A stretch of DNA of 64,000 nt from Pollenia angustigena (taxonomy: Eukaryota > Arthropoda > Insecta > Diptera > Polleniidae), in contig OV884059.1 of assembly GCA_930367215.1 (NCBI GenBank), positions 62,343,393 through 62,407,392 on the forward strand, read 5' to 3'. Shown here piece by piece: positions 1 through 11,984 of this stretch. Made by a program: the position numbers and the translations under genes. Under the pieces are notes generated by a model. It saw only the letters and a program-made list of their open reading frames with translations. It searched no databases and was not told the DNA's origin. Position 1 is the stretch's first letter. The number at the start of each line of letters is the position of its first letter.

Positions 1-214
1 TGATGAAATTTAAGCTGTTGGTTTTTACTTCATTTGCATTTCTTATCGCCGCTAAGTTTTGTGCGATTATGTGCAGTAGTTTACCTGTGTAAAGGAGGCG
101 TGGTATCTACATACATACATACAAAAACATTTTCTCTTAATTCCTACCTAAATACAACACAGGAACATCCATATTTACACATGCATGTAAGTATGTACAT
201 ATGTATGTTTGTAT
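1..214. other. Unassigned AT-rich flank
   Basis: No gene or element boundary could be supported here. It contains a short ATAC-type microsatellite (about 109-124) and ATGTATGT-like runs, both common in fly intergenic DNA. The only open frame is short and starts with TTG, so I do not call it coding. Confidence 0.4.
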
Positions 215-472
215 CAAGGTATATTTATAGCAGGTAGCCGCGAGATTACAACAATTGTACAATAAACCAAACAACAGGGCTTTTTATTGTTGTTTTGTGA
301 TACGAACTGTCAAACAGCAAAGGGGTTGAAAAGAGACAAAAAAGACAAAAGATAAAGACAAAAAACTTGTTTACTTGTTTACTATACAACTTTTGACAGT
401 TTGTATCACAAAACAAGCAAATAAAAAATAACCAGCTGGCTTTCCGAGACTTCCTGCTATAAATATACCTTG
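215..472. mobile_element. Palindromic MITE
   Basis: The outer arms are inverted copies (CAAGGTATATTTATAGCAGG at 215 and its complement ending at 472). A second inverted pair lies inside (GTTTTGTGATAC near 283, complement near 403-416), so this may be a MITE nested in a MITE. No clear target duplication was found. It has no coding content. Superfamily unknown. Confidence 0.6.
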
Positions 473-724
473 GTACATTTTTGTAGCTGAATAATTACGT
501 TAGCCATTTGTTCTGTTTTATAGATACCGTATTCACACAGTATTTCAATTTAATTAATGTCGAAATTTAATCAATTATTTTTTTAGTTGCAAAAAATCAT
601 ATTGATTCAATTAACATTTCAGTTGTTTTGAAATAAATTTTTTAATTAAAATATTAAAAAAATCTTTATTGATGTTTTATTGATTTGATTTGATTTGATT
701 TCGGTTTGTGCTTTGTTGTGATAC

Positions 725-731
725 AGACGTG
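725..731 (+). promoter_or_regulatory. DPE-like internal promoter motif, copy A
   Basis: AGACGTG lies about 22 bases into the element. It matches the RGWCGTG downstream promoter element known from Drosophila jockey, Doc, I and related TATA-less LINE promoters. The same motif occurs in copies B, C and D, and nearly so in E. Role inferred from motif and position only. Confidence 0.55.
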
Positions 732-3398
732 TATTTTCGCCCCGCATACGATTTGAACTATTAATTAATCACATTTGATTTTGTAATATAAGCAGCGAAT
801 GGACGCTTAAAAAAAATAATATACATACATATTTTGTTATTTAAATTATTTAACATAATAGTAGGGTATTCATTTAATCGACTTTTTGCTTTAATCGGTT
901 AATCGCTCGATTAATTAACCGAGGTTTTGGTTTAACCGGTTAATTTAGTTTTTGATCGGTTAACCGGTTAATAAAGTTTTTTTTATAAATTAAGTAATTT
1001 CAATATATAAAAATGCATTAATTGCTTATTTTTTGGAGTGTATAAGTAAAAAAAAACAATAAAATACCAAACATAACAATTCTTGAACTAAAACGAGCAA
1101 GCAAAAAAAAAAAAACAATTCATAAATATGTAATATGCATTTTCCAATTAATGCACAAGGTGTGGTATCAAGTCATATCGTCATAATATCCTAAATAAAA
1201 TTTAAAATTTTTTAAAGTAAATATTTCAAACCAAATGAAAATTTTAATGTTGTGTTCATTGATTCGTCACAACTGTATATTTTAATTTAAAATATAGGCA
1301 GTAGCTTACAGCAGTCATATCGTTGGCTTAATATGCAAACCTGCTAACTCACTTTCAGCACATTTTACAGGAGAGAAAAAAAACTTTTTATTTTTCCTAT
1401 TTGAAGCTTGATAGAAAATTAAAATTACAGTCAGTTTTACACACTTCAAGACTTAAATAGAAGAAAAACTACATGCTGGTCGACGAGACGTATCTTCCTC
1501 TACCACACGGCATCAAAATCTTAATTTACAAAAAAAGTGGATTTAGAAGGTTTGCATATTAATCCGACGATATATATTTCCTGTAATTATTTATGACTAC
1601 CTTGTGAATCCCCTAAATATTTACATATTTATACAAAAATAAACTGAGATAATTTTTTTAGTTATTTCAATAGTTAAAGGAGATCTTATAAAATAATCTT
1701 TAAAAAAAGTTATTTATTTTAAATGTTTAGAATTAAAGCGACTCTTTTCTTTCGTTTAACAAAATTTGACTTGGAGAATATTATTTCACTTATCGTAGAT
1801 GAATGTCTAATTTCTTAGTCCTTTTCCAGGATTTCTCTAAACATATGGAAACAAGTAATATGTTCGCGGATTTTTTTGCTTCAACCTACTCTATTGAGGA
1901 ATATGATACATTGAAAAGTTATCCATTTTATATCCCTGAACAACAACCCATTTCATTTCCATTCGTCACTACTGCATATATGACAACATTATTATTAAAA
2001 CTAAAATCATCGTTCTACAGTGGACCTGATGGTATTCCTAGCTGCCTTCTTATAAATTGTGCGCATAATATATCTATACCTTTAACAATTTTATTCAATA
2101 TGTCTATAAAGCATGGCTACTTCCCGAAATTATGGAAAAAATCTTTTATTATTCCACTATTTAAATCAGGGAATAAATCGAATATAGTGAACTACAAAGG
2201 TATTGCCAAATTAAGTGTCATTCCCAAACTTTTTGAACAATATCTTACTGAATATTTAAGTAAACAAGTCTCTTCCATACTCACACCTTTCCAACATGGT
2301 TTTCGTAAAGGATGTTCAACTACGACTAATTTACTAGAATTGACAACAATAATAAATAATGGCTTTAAAAACGGATGTTATACCGATGTTATATACACTG
2401 ATTTTAGTAAGGCTTTTGACAGAGTTAACCATAAACTTCTATTGCATAAGCTGTATTTAATGGGATTTACGAATTGCTGTTTGAATTGGATAAAATCTTA
2501 TCTTTTACGTCGTGAACAGCGTGTGTGTTTTAATAATACATTATCTAAACATATTGTAGTCAACTCTGGTGTTCCACAAGGTAGTCATCTCGGACCAATA
2601 CTTTTCTTATTATATATCAACGATCTACCTACCACAATAAAATTTTCCAATATACTTATGTATGCTGACGATGTAAAAATTTTTTCAAGTTGTGCTGACT
2701 CCATTGTTCAACACCACTTACAACAGGATTTAAATTTATTCTTTAATTGGTGCCAAATAAACTTATTGAATATAAATTTTAAAAAATGCAAACATATACG
2801 TTTTTCCAGAAAAACTAGACCAATTGGCTGCTATTTTATTGGTGACCACAAATTGGAAGTTGTTAATGCTTTCTTGGATCTTGGTGTATTATTTGACACT
2901 AAGTTATCTTTTTTAGAACATATTAATATGTGTACTAATAAAGCTCGTGGTGTATTTGGATTTATTAAACGTTGGTCAAAGGAATTCTCTGACAGATCTA
3001 TAACAAAACAGTTGTATATAGCACTTGTCAGACCTATAATCGAATATGGCTCAATAATTTGGGATCCATATTACAACGTTCATAGTGATCGTATTGAGTC
3101 TGTCCAAAAACAATTTCTGCTATTCATATTACGGAGCACTTACCCAAATCCATCTATATATCTTCCTCCATATAGAACCAGGTTATTGGAGATTCATTTA
3201 CCAACTTTAAAAAGCCGCCGAACAATGCTGAATGTCATATTTGTTATCAATCTAATTAAAGGCAATATTTGCTCGGAGTTCCTGTTAAACAGTTTATTTT
3301 TTAATGTTCCCCAACGCCCTATACGTTATTACCAACCGTTATCAATTGAATACTTCCAACAAAATTATGCAAATGCCGACCCTTTTCGTCGAATATGT

Positions 3399-4743
3399 GG
3401 GTGCGTTCGTAAATTAGGCCTGCCATACGTCCTGGTTTTCCAGGATTGTCCTGGTTTTAGACTACTTGTCCTGGTGTCCTGGTCCACTATTAAATTGTCC
3501 TGGTTTTTTGTACAGGTCAAGACAAACAAATTAGTTTTTTGCTTTAGTTGTTAATAAAGGTTAAGATTTTTGTTATAACACTGCTAACATAAGGTAATTG
3601 TATAAAGAACTTTAATTAAATTCAACTGTTTTCTGGTGTAAAGCTGGTAAAAGCTTTCAAAAATATTAGATGATAGTCAATCCTCTTCCAAATTTTGTTT
3701 CAACTAGTGGCTGTAAAAAGTTATACCGTGTAAACAACTTTTATAAGTAATCGAAAACCGATAACAAATTGCTTTCTCTAAGGCGCCCATACACGTTTCA
3801 ATTCAATTGTAAACTGAGTCGGTCGTTGTCCAAATCAAAGCGTGTATGGCTTTTTCAATTGATTAGTTTGACAGTTGTCCAGTTGGTTGAACAAAAATCA
3901 AAAGAGTTTGATTTTTTTCAAGTTGAGTACCTAGTCTGCTCAATGGACTAAAGAAAGAAACTCGTTAAATACTGAATCACTGGAGAGTATTATTCAATGT
4001 AAGTTTGATTTTAATATGACATGCTGCCTGTTTTATAACTATATCAAAGACCGAAATGCAGCTCTAGAAAAGTGCAATCTTCTGAAAATTATTTTAGTTT
4101 AAGCTCAACTTTTTATTATTTTTCATGGTTTTTATGTACATGATGTACACGTTAATGTTTTTTCTATATATTGTTGGATTTAAAAATAAAAACTGGATGG
4201 TTTTTACATATCGCACCCTAAAAAGTAAAAGGTAACAACTCAAAATTCTTAAATTTTCAGGAGACCAAAAAAACTGTTTATGTAAAAATGGTGATAATAT
4301 TAAAAAAAAAAAAATTAGTATCCTTATTAAAAAAGTCCAATTTGAAGAAAGTTTGCTATGCCTTATGAGAATTAATTTATGAAAAAAAGTAATTTTTGAA
4401 AAATTTTGAGTTGTGACCCTTTAGTATTTAGGATGCGATATACTACATACATATGTATTAAAAAAAACTTTTCTGTTGGTATAATTTTTTATCCATTTTT
4501 CCATGTGTCCTGGTTGATAGGTTCAAACATCTGGCAGCCCTATCGTAAATGCATCACTGCGCTGCATCAGAAAAGCAAACTTTTTATAAAGCCGATAAAA
4601 AATAATTATAATTTTTTTTTATTGTATTTCTATTATTTTTGTGGAGTATTTCACAATTTTTTGGTCCACATTTACTTCACTGATAAATATATAACGATTT
4701 GAAATCACTGATGCAGCGCAGTGATGCATTTACGAACGCACCC
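3399..4743. mobile_element. TIR element, 3-bp TSD, split by a hAT
   Basis: A perfect 16-bp terminal repeat, GGGTGCGTTCGTAAAT, lies at 3399-3414, with its complement at 4728-4743. The flanks carry TGT (3396-3398 and 4744-4746). Removing the element and one TGT restores the surrounding reverse transcriptase frame, which confirms the boundaries. Without the hAT at 3415-4542 the element is about 210 bp. Its inverted arms extend inward to about 36 bp. The 3-bp duplication suggests PIF/Harbinger-like mobilisation, but TGT is not the usual TWA. Confidence 0.88.
3415..4542. mobile_element. hAT-type element, non-autonomous
   Basis: Ends are TAGGCCTGCCA and the complement of TAGGGCTGCCA. A perfect 8-bp duplication, TCGTAAAT, lies at 3407-3414 and 4543-4550, inside the left arm of the MITE. 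The left end carries repeated TGTCCTGG motifs (about 3430-3500). Length is 1128 bp. No transposase frame was recognised. Confidence 0.88.
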
Positions 4744-5470
4744 TGTGTAAACTTTAATGATCTGTACAGTATTATTGATATGACTTTGAATATTAATACT
4801 ATCAAACTGAATTTAATTTTATATTTAAATAGATGATGTTAAATTTGTTTGTTTAATTTTGTAATTTTTGTCTGAAAGGAGGTAATCCATAGACTAAATA
4901 AATAAATAAATATAAAATACTCCATTATGCCATTAAAGTTGTTTTTAATTTTTAACACTTCTAATTGTTTCGGTTAATTCTGTTAAAAGACTTATATGAG
5001 AAAAAACATAAAAAGTACGTAAAACAAAAAAAGGTGTAGGCAATCAAATATTTAATCTATTTTTCGCCACATTCATGTTGATCGATGATGAAGATAAAAA
5101 AACATTGAAAAATATTGTAATTTTAGTCATCGGTCGGCGGAAAATAGGTTAAAATGAAGATAACTGAACACCTTCTTTGTTTGTATTAAAAAATATTTTC
5201 TAAACGAATACATTTTGTATATGAGATGAAACAAATAATTAAAAACACAAAAAAAATATGTTATAATACAACAAAATATTGAAAATTTTGTTACTTCGGT
5301 TAATCGGTTAATCGACTGAAATTAACCGGTTTAATCGTTAGTCGAAAAAAGCCAATTTGAAATTAACCGATCAGTTAATCGGGTAGTAATTAATGAATGA
5401 ATTAATGACTACCCTACATAATAGTGAACAATTTAAAACGATAAAATTAAATAAAATAAAACAGTAGAAA

Positions 5471-5766
5471 CAAGGCGAATTCATACAAGGTGGTCTTATC
5501 TTGAAAACGTTTTACAACACTGTTAAACATTTTAACGTTGTGTCAAAAATATAAAGAATTATTTAATTTAGTTTTTATATTAAATTGTGTTTGTTTGAAA
5601 TTTTATAACTTAAAAAAGTTTTAAATTTCACAATTTTAATCGAAAATTGAAGAATGTAGTTAAGATTCCCCAGAACCAACAGGACGGTATACCATTTTGA
5701 CACAAGGTTAGTAATCAGCTGTTGCTTACGAAGCAAGATAAGTTCACCTTGTGTAAATTCGCCTTG
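5471..5766. mobile_element. hAT-like MITE
   Basis: Terminal inverted repeats of about 33 bp begin CAAGGCGAATT at 5471, with the complement ending at 5766. A perfect 8-bp duplication, AGTAGAAA, lies at 5463-5470 and 5767-5774. It sits in the 5' UTR of LINE copy A, 294 bp downstream of... the right hAT copy's duplication is at 5424, so only 46 bp separate the two insertions. No coding content. Confidence 0.88.
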
Positions 5767-5927
5767 AGTAGAAATATATACGTATGTATGAATGTTCATA
5801 CATGTGTATACATATTCTGAACAAAAACATTTAAATTTCTTGTTTTTTTTTTGTTGTTGTAAAATACAATAAATAATAAAAATATTAAAGCAAAGCAAAA
5901 CGGTGAAAAACAAAAACAACTCTTTGC

Positions 5928-7439
5928 ATGAGTACGAACAGTGAAACAACACTAAGACAAAATGAAAGAAACGTTTACGTTTTAGTTCAAGCAAACGAAA
6001 ATAATGCAGAAATAAATAAAACTAAGCAAAATAATATAAACTATTTAACGGCTAAGCCAATTACTCGAACACGTTCCCTATCACCCTCGGTGTTTACAAA
6101 AACAGTGGATAGTGACTCATTAAAAAAACTACAACTAGATTTGGAGGCAAGTGTTGCCAGGCCAGCAAGTATTGCCGTGACGTCAAAAACAAATTTAGTG
6201 GGAAATGATACCATGAACTTAAACACAAATGCAATGGAAAACCCCCCTGTAAAAAGCTGTCAAATGCCTACAGTACAAGTTGGTATGGACAGGTACATAA
6301 CAGTGCTTAAACGGGAACGCAGCCCTACCTCTGCAGCAGTTGCTTCGGCCTCAAAAGTACCATCTTTTGATAAAATAAATACACAAAATCGTTTTGCGAT
6401 TCTGGAGGATGAATCCTCTGAAGCACCAAACGTCATTAAATCGTCTAAGCCACCCCCGATATACCTTAGAGAGCAAAACTCTAATTAGTTAATAAAAAGT
6501 TTAATTTCGGTGATAGGTGAAAATTCCTTTTATGTAGCTGCAATAAAGCGCGGTATCATTAACGAGACTAAAATACAGGTGAATCACGAGGATGATTTTC
6601 GAAAAGTAATTGCAAGATTTGAGACTCTGAATAAAAACTTTTATACTTATCAACTGAAGAGCAGTAAAGGTCTTCAGGTAGTAATCAAGGGCATAGACTC
6701 ATGCGTAGACCCAGGGGAAATTAAAGCTTTTTTTTAGAAGAGAAGGGCTTTTAAATCAAAAACGTAACAAATATCAAAAATAGGGAAAAAAATCCCCAAC
6801 CACTATTTCGAGTGGAGCTAGAACCCGGCGACGTTAAGCTCAAAAAAAATGAAACGCATCCAATTTAAAATATATTCTATACAGAAAGGTAACTATTGAG
6901 GAGCCACACAAAAGAAATGGTCCTGTTCAATGTCTAAACTGCCAGGAATTTGGCCATACTAAGGCATACTGCTACTTTACCCCTGTTTGCGTAGTATGTG
7001 GTGAATTACATGGAACAGTTCTTTGCGACAAGTCTAAAACCGACCCCAAAGAAAAAAAATTTAGCAACTGTGGCGGTAATCACACTGCCAATTATAGAGG
7101 ATGCCCTGTATATACTATCGTCAAGCAGTCGGTCGGACCGAAAACTAATCCCCCTCAAATGCAGGTAACAAATCAGGTAAACACAAATGCAATTCAAGCC
7201 CCCAGCCTAGTAATAACAGAACCTCTTACGCTAACGTCCTAAAATCAAACCATGAGCCAATGCAAGGTGCCTCGCCAAGTAATGATGAAACTCCAGTTTC
7301 TAATTTAAGACGCTAAGAAAAAACCATGGAAACATTAGTGCAAACGGTAAATAATTTTACTAACACAATGGGTAATATGATGCAGGAAATGCTTAGAATG
7401 CAATCGATGTTATTGCAAGCTGTACTTAACAAACCATGA
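5928..7439 (+). pseudogene. LINE copy A ORF1 (zinc-knuckle protein)
   Basis: ORF1 of a jockey-type LINE, a gag-like nucleic-acid-binding protein that packages the element RNA. The ATG at 5928 follows the long 5' UTR and matches the start of copy B. The conserved block VGMDRYITVLKR lies near 6280. Three zinc knuckles follow at about 6925-7110 (CLNCQEFGHTKAYC, CVVCGELHGTVLC, and a degenerate third that begins FSNC). A GAG-to-TAG stop at 6486-6488, a stop after a run of T at about 6735 and further frameshifts break the frame. The end TGA (7437-7439) overlaps the ORF2 ATG (7436). Confidence 0.85.
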
Positions 7440-7662
7440 ACTGTTTAAAAATTTGGTTTTGGAACGCAAACGGCATCCGCCAACATAAAAATGAATTAGA
7501 ATACTTTCTTAAAAATAAACAAATTGATTTTTTTTTTTTTTTTAAATTTATTTTTATTATTGAATCTTTCTTATCGAAATTTACAATATGTATTCAAATC
7601 TTAATTCTACTTGTTGTTTATTAGTTGTTACCAGTGTAACCACTAACTGCTGTATTCAAATT

Positions 7663-10296
7663 TTAAAAATGTCTTCTAGTTAGGCTCAAAGTATCGGTTC
7701 TTTTTAGCCTCTGGTGACCTTCGAACTGAAGCAAACCCCGAGCGAGGTAGTTGGGGTGGACCATTAGTTTATCGATGTAGCTTATTGAATATTTTTTAAT
7801 TTCCTCCTGGATAGTGGGGACGTTGAGATCTCTGTGGATAATTTCATTACGTATATACCATGGGGCGCAGACAATTTGTCGTAATATTCTAGACTGTCTT
7901 CTTTGAAGCTTTTGGATGTTAGATGCGCATGCAGTACCCCATAATTGGATGCCATATGTCCATATTGGTTTTATGATGGACTTGTATAAGAGAATTTTGT
8001 TGTCTAAGGACAATTTTGAGTTTCGACCGAGAAGCCAATGTAGTTGAGCTGCTTTAAGTTTCATAGCCGTTATTTTCGCTTCAATATGACGCGACCAGGT
8101 CAAGCGTCTATCTATATGAATTCCCAAGTACTTAACATGGTTTTCTACCGAAACAGTGATGTTATTTATTTTTACAGCTGGGCACGTTTGTCTTCTGAGC
8201 GTGAATGTTAAGTGAGCACATTTAGCCGGGTTAACCTTTATTCTCCATTTTTCTAGCCAGGCCTCTAGTTCATTGATGTGGGACTGCAGATTTTGCGATG
8301 CGACTTTTGGGTCATGGTTAACGCTAATAAATGCTGTGTCGTCTGCAAATGTAGAGGTATGCGTGCTCAGATTTGTTGGCATATCCGCTGTGTATATTAT
8401 ATATAGAAGCGGTCCTAATATGCTGCCTTGGGGAACACCAGCAGAAATTTTCTTGAGGGGGGAGTATTTATCTTGCGACCTTACTATGAATGTTCAGCCT
8501 GTTAGATAGCTCTCCAGAAGCTTGTGAGTGTTTTGAGGAAGCATTCGTTTTATTTTGATGAGTAGCCCATCATGCCAAACTTTGTCAAAAGCTTGGGAAA
8601 TGTCTATAAACAGTGCTGAGCAGTATTGCTTTTTCTCAAACGCCGATCTAATAAGGGTGACAATTCTATGCACTTGTTCTATTGTACCATGTTTCGCTCT
8701 GAATCCGAACTGGTGGTCCGGGATGATGTCGTGTTCATTTAGATGAGGAGTTATACTTAAAACGAATATTTGTTCGAAAAGCTTCGATAGGATTGACAAT
8801 AAGCTTATCGGTCTGTACGACGCAACCTGGCTAGCATATTTTCCTGGCTTGGGAATCATAACAATTATAGACCTCTTCCATGAGGATGGGAAGTATCCGA
8901 CTCTTAATATAGCGTTAAAAATGAGCAGCAAGATTCTGGAAGCAGACGATGGTAGGTTTCTTATCATTGACCCTGTGATGCGGTCAGGTCCGGGAGATTT
9001 TCTAATATTCACTTTTTCTATTGCAGATTTTACTTGAGTTATGTTAAATTTTAATGGATGGTTTACCTTATCAGGAATGATTGGACGACAGGAACAAGTA
9101 TGTGCATCATGTGGCGTGAAAACTTTCTCAAGGTGGCCCGCGAAAGCGTTTAATTTTTCATGTGTGTTTTTGGCCCAAGTGCGGTTTTCCAGTCTTAATG
9201 GAGATTCTTGGGTTATAGGGCATTTCATCTGCCGTACAGCCTTCCATAAGCTATAATTGGAGTTTTTTGTGGCGTCTAGGCTGTTTAGATAGCCTTCTAT
9301 TGCGGACTCGTGGTTCTGTCTCAATTTGTTGCGAAGTGTGGTCAGGCATAATTGTAGTTGGGCCTTAGTGGTTGGGGAACGACTGTTTTGCCATTGTCTT
9401 CTTAACTTCCTTTTTTCTCTGATAAGGGCCTCTATATCCGTCGATGTATTGTAAGGAGCACGTTTAATTGTCCGCTTGATTGGGGTTGCATTTCTTGCTG
9501 CAGTATCCAAGACTTCTGTAAATCGGTCGACAGCTATTTGGATGTCAGATGAATTTTTTAGGGGAATGCACTGTGATAGGTGAGAGCTCACATACATTTT
9601 ATACTTTAACCAATTTGTGTTTCTGTTTGGATATGAAATAAAGTTTGCAGCTGCAGCGTCAGAGTTACCTTTTAAAATGAGGATTGAAGGTGAATGATCA
9701 GACGAAAGATCATAGGAGGAACTAACTAGTACCTGATCGCGCTTGATGTTTTTAATTACAGCAAAGTCAATAAGGTCTGGTAGCTTATTGAAGTCGGTTG
9801 GCCAATAGGTAGGCTTACCACATCAAAATTATTTGCAGTTACGGTATTGTATAGCTGATTACCTCTAGGAATAATAAGTCTGGAGCCCCAATATGTATGT
9901 TTAGCGTTGTAGTCGCCAGCAGCAATGAATTTCTGGCCCAATGTGGAGAAGAAGTTGAGAAATTTATCGTTTACAATTTTGTGCCTCGGGGGACAATAAA
10001 CGGATGTTAACGTTAGATTGAAATCAGTAAGATTTATAGATGTACTCGTACTCTGGCAATGGCAAGTGTCTGATGTGTTTGTGGACAATTATGGCTGTGC
10101 CACCACAGGCTCGTCCGCTGGGATGTTTTGTGTCATACGTAAGGTATCCATTTACCCTAAAGCAGTTTTTATGAGTAAAGTGTGTTTCAGAGACAAGAAG
10201 TACGTCGATTTCATGCCTATGAAGAAAGTTTGCAACTTCGTGTTTATGTTGGGATAACCCGTTTGCATTCCAGAAACATATTTTTAACTGGTTCAT
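7663..10296 (-). pseudogene. LINE copy C ORF2 (endonuclease-RT)
   Basis: APE endonuclease plus reverse transcriptase. It starts MNQLKICFWNANG at 10296 with an ATGA overlap with ORF1. GDYNAKHTYWGS (about 9905) and SSDHSP (about 9690) mark the endonuclease. The RT shows FRAKHGTIEQ, AFDKVWHDGLL (about 8575), [10 protein letters not shown] (about 8430) and TFADDTAF (about 8345). Defects are few. Two frameshifts, near 10050 and near 9820, cancel each other, so the frame before and after is the same. One in-frame TGA at 8494-8496 sits where copy A has an arginine codon, which fits a CGA-to-TGA change. Confidence 0.88.
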
Positions 10297-11867
10297 TTTT
10301 TGTTGAGTAGAACTTGCAGGAGCATGTTCTGGTTTCGCATCATTTCCTGAAACATGTTCTGCATAGTGACCATGAAGTTATTCATAGTTTGAATTAAATT
10401 TTCAATTGAGGTAGGCATATTTCCAGAAGGCATTTGTAGACCTTCCCTAGGAACATTAGCGTTTGGAGGTTGCTTTGCGTTAGAAGTACTCGGGGGATTT
10501 TTCGCATTAGGGTTTCCTTTTAAGACTTGGGCATATGATTGGTTTTGATTGTTTGTTTGTGAAGTAATAGCAATAGAGCCAGCGGCTTGGCTGGGCGCAT
10601 GTGACGGACCATATTGGGAGTGAGTATATTTTTGAACTAAAGCAGGTTTTTTTAAATGCAAGAAGACTCTACAACCCCTATAGTTTGCCGTGTGATTTTC
10701 GCCACAGTTGCTGCATTTCTTAACATTCGGGTCAGCTTGAGAACGATTACATTCGGCGGTTTTATGAGCGTCGCCACAAACCACACATACGTGAGGCAAT
10801 TTACAATATGATTTTGTATGCCCATATTCCTGACAGTTTGTGCATTGGGAGGGACCCTTTCGTTTTAATGGCTCCTCAACAGTTATTCTTCTGTTGAGTA
10901 GGTAGCGCAAGTTGTATATGGGATGAACTGAATTTTTGGTTTTGAGAACCGATGAATCAAACGATATTTCAACGCGGTGCATTGGTTGAGGAACTTTATT
11001 CCTGTTCAAAATGTTATGAACAGATTTTACCTCATACCCCTCTAGCTCTATGGCAGATTTTATTTCCTCTGTAGGAACAGAACTATCTATGCCTTTTATG
11101 ACAATAATCAATCCCTTAGCACTTTTTAATTGATATGTATAGTAACTTTTATTTTCTGCGTCCAGGTGTCTTGATATAATACGAAAGTTCGTTTCTGTAC
11201 TGGCTTGAATTTTGGTTTCTTGAATTTGCCCGCGTCGTATAGAAACGACGTAGAAATTATTCTTACCTACCAGTTGAATCAACATGTTGACTATGCTATT
11301 TGATGTTTGCTCCCGCAGATAGATAGGGGGCGGTTTAACTTCTTTAGTGGCTGTTCCATGTGCTGATTCTGCTTCTTCATCGTCAGGTATGGATAGTACA
11401 GAGAATCTGTTACCATTTGTTGGCAAAGAGACTACGTTAGAGCCTTTGTATTGTTTGGCCATGCGTTCCTGTTGGGTGGACCTAGGGCTAGCCTTTCTCT
11501 TAGTTATTGTAATATATCTGTCCATGCCTGTTTGCACTTTAGTACTTTTTGGCACAGCTCCTGTATTTATTAATGCTAATCGTGATGTTCCAGGTTTTTC
11601 GTTATTATTCCTCTGGTCAGACTACTTCACACTTTGAACCACATTTACGGTCGGATCAACACACTTGCTCAGGTTGCGCACACTTGCACTTAAATTGCTG
11701 TATGGAAAACCAGTTGCGCTGGCAATTTTTGCACTTAAATAATTTTTATTAAATTCTGGGTATCGAATGTTTTCATTGCTCACGCTCGGGGAGCTTACCA
11801 CAATATACGCATTTCTGCTATTTGTGCTGGGCCTACTCTCCTTATTGGGAGTATTTGTGAGGCTCAT
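10293..11867 (-). pseudogene. LINE copy C ORF1, one premature stop
   Basis: Gag-like ORF1 protein of 524 codons, starting MSLTNTPNKESRPSTNS. It has a single in-frame TAG at 11622-11624; both sides are in the same frame. The block TGMDRYITITKRK is followed by a PRE_C2HC-like region and three zinc knuckles at about 10670-10855: CTNCQEYGHTKSYC, CVVCGDAHKTAEC and CSNCGENHTANYRGC. The C-terminus is rich in Asn, Gln and Met and may be helical. It ends in TGA overlapping the ORF2 ATG. It would bind element RNA in the ribonucleoprotein particle. Confidence 0.88.
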
Positions 11868-11977
11868 TCACAAATCTCTTCGGGCACCTTTGTTACTGTT
11901 CTTTTTTTTAGCTATTACAAATATTTTTTTTTCACTTCGAATTTTTTTATTTTTTTTTTTTTTCTTACTCACTGATA

Positions 11978-11984
11978 CACGTCC
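11978..11984 (-). promoter_or_regulatory. DPE-like internal promoter motif, copy C
   Basis: GGACGTG on the minus strand, about 18 bases from the 5' end of copy C. It matches the downstream promoter element of TATA-less LINE promoters in flies and parallels the motif in copies A, B and D. Confidence 0.5.

Larger units (their letters stand above)
1803..4836 (+). pseudogene. LINE reverse transcriptase, split by a MITE
   Basis: Reverse transcriptase of a 5'-truncated non-LTR element of the jockey/CR1 group. Visible motifs are YTDFSKAFDR (about residue 198), GVPQGSHLGP (about 255) and the catalytic YADD (about 286). No endonuclease is present. The open frame starting at the ATG at 1803 runs 583 codons, but roughly its last 50 residues come from the MITE and hAT inserted at 3399. 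If positions 3399-4746 (MITE plus one TGT copy) are skipped, the frame continues with VNFNDLYSIID and ends at TGA 4834-4836. An AAATA-type tail lies at about 4894-4917. A stop at 1800-1802 bounds the frame, so the true start is lost. Confidence 0.88.
862..5416. mobile_element. hAT-type element with nested insertions
   Basis: The ends are TAGGGTATTCATT (left) and the complement of TAGGGTAGTCATT (right). They are flanked by a perfect 8-bp duplication, CATAATAG, at 854-861 and 5417-5424, which is the hAT signature. Near both ends are several TTAATCGGTTAA-like subterminal repeats (about 885-975 and 5295-5385), typical transposase-binding clusters. I find no transposase reading frame, so it was probably non-autonomous. 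It sits in the 5' UTR of LINE copy A and hosts the LINE at 1803-4836. Confidence 0.88.

Noticed and set aside
34..237. 67-codon frame at the left edge
   Set aside because: It starts with TTG, is compositionally biased (many Tyr/Ile/His from ATAC/TATG repeats) and runs into a palindromic MITE.
5575..5994. 139-codon minus-strand frame
   Set aside because: It crosses a MITE boundary and the antisense of LINE A ORF1. Phe/Tyr-rich composition reflects AT-rich DNA.
8273..9256. Several + strand frames over LINE C
   Set aside because: They are antisense shadows of the minus-strand ORF2, whose RT motifs are clear.
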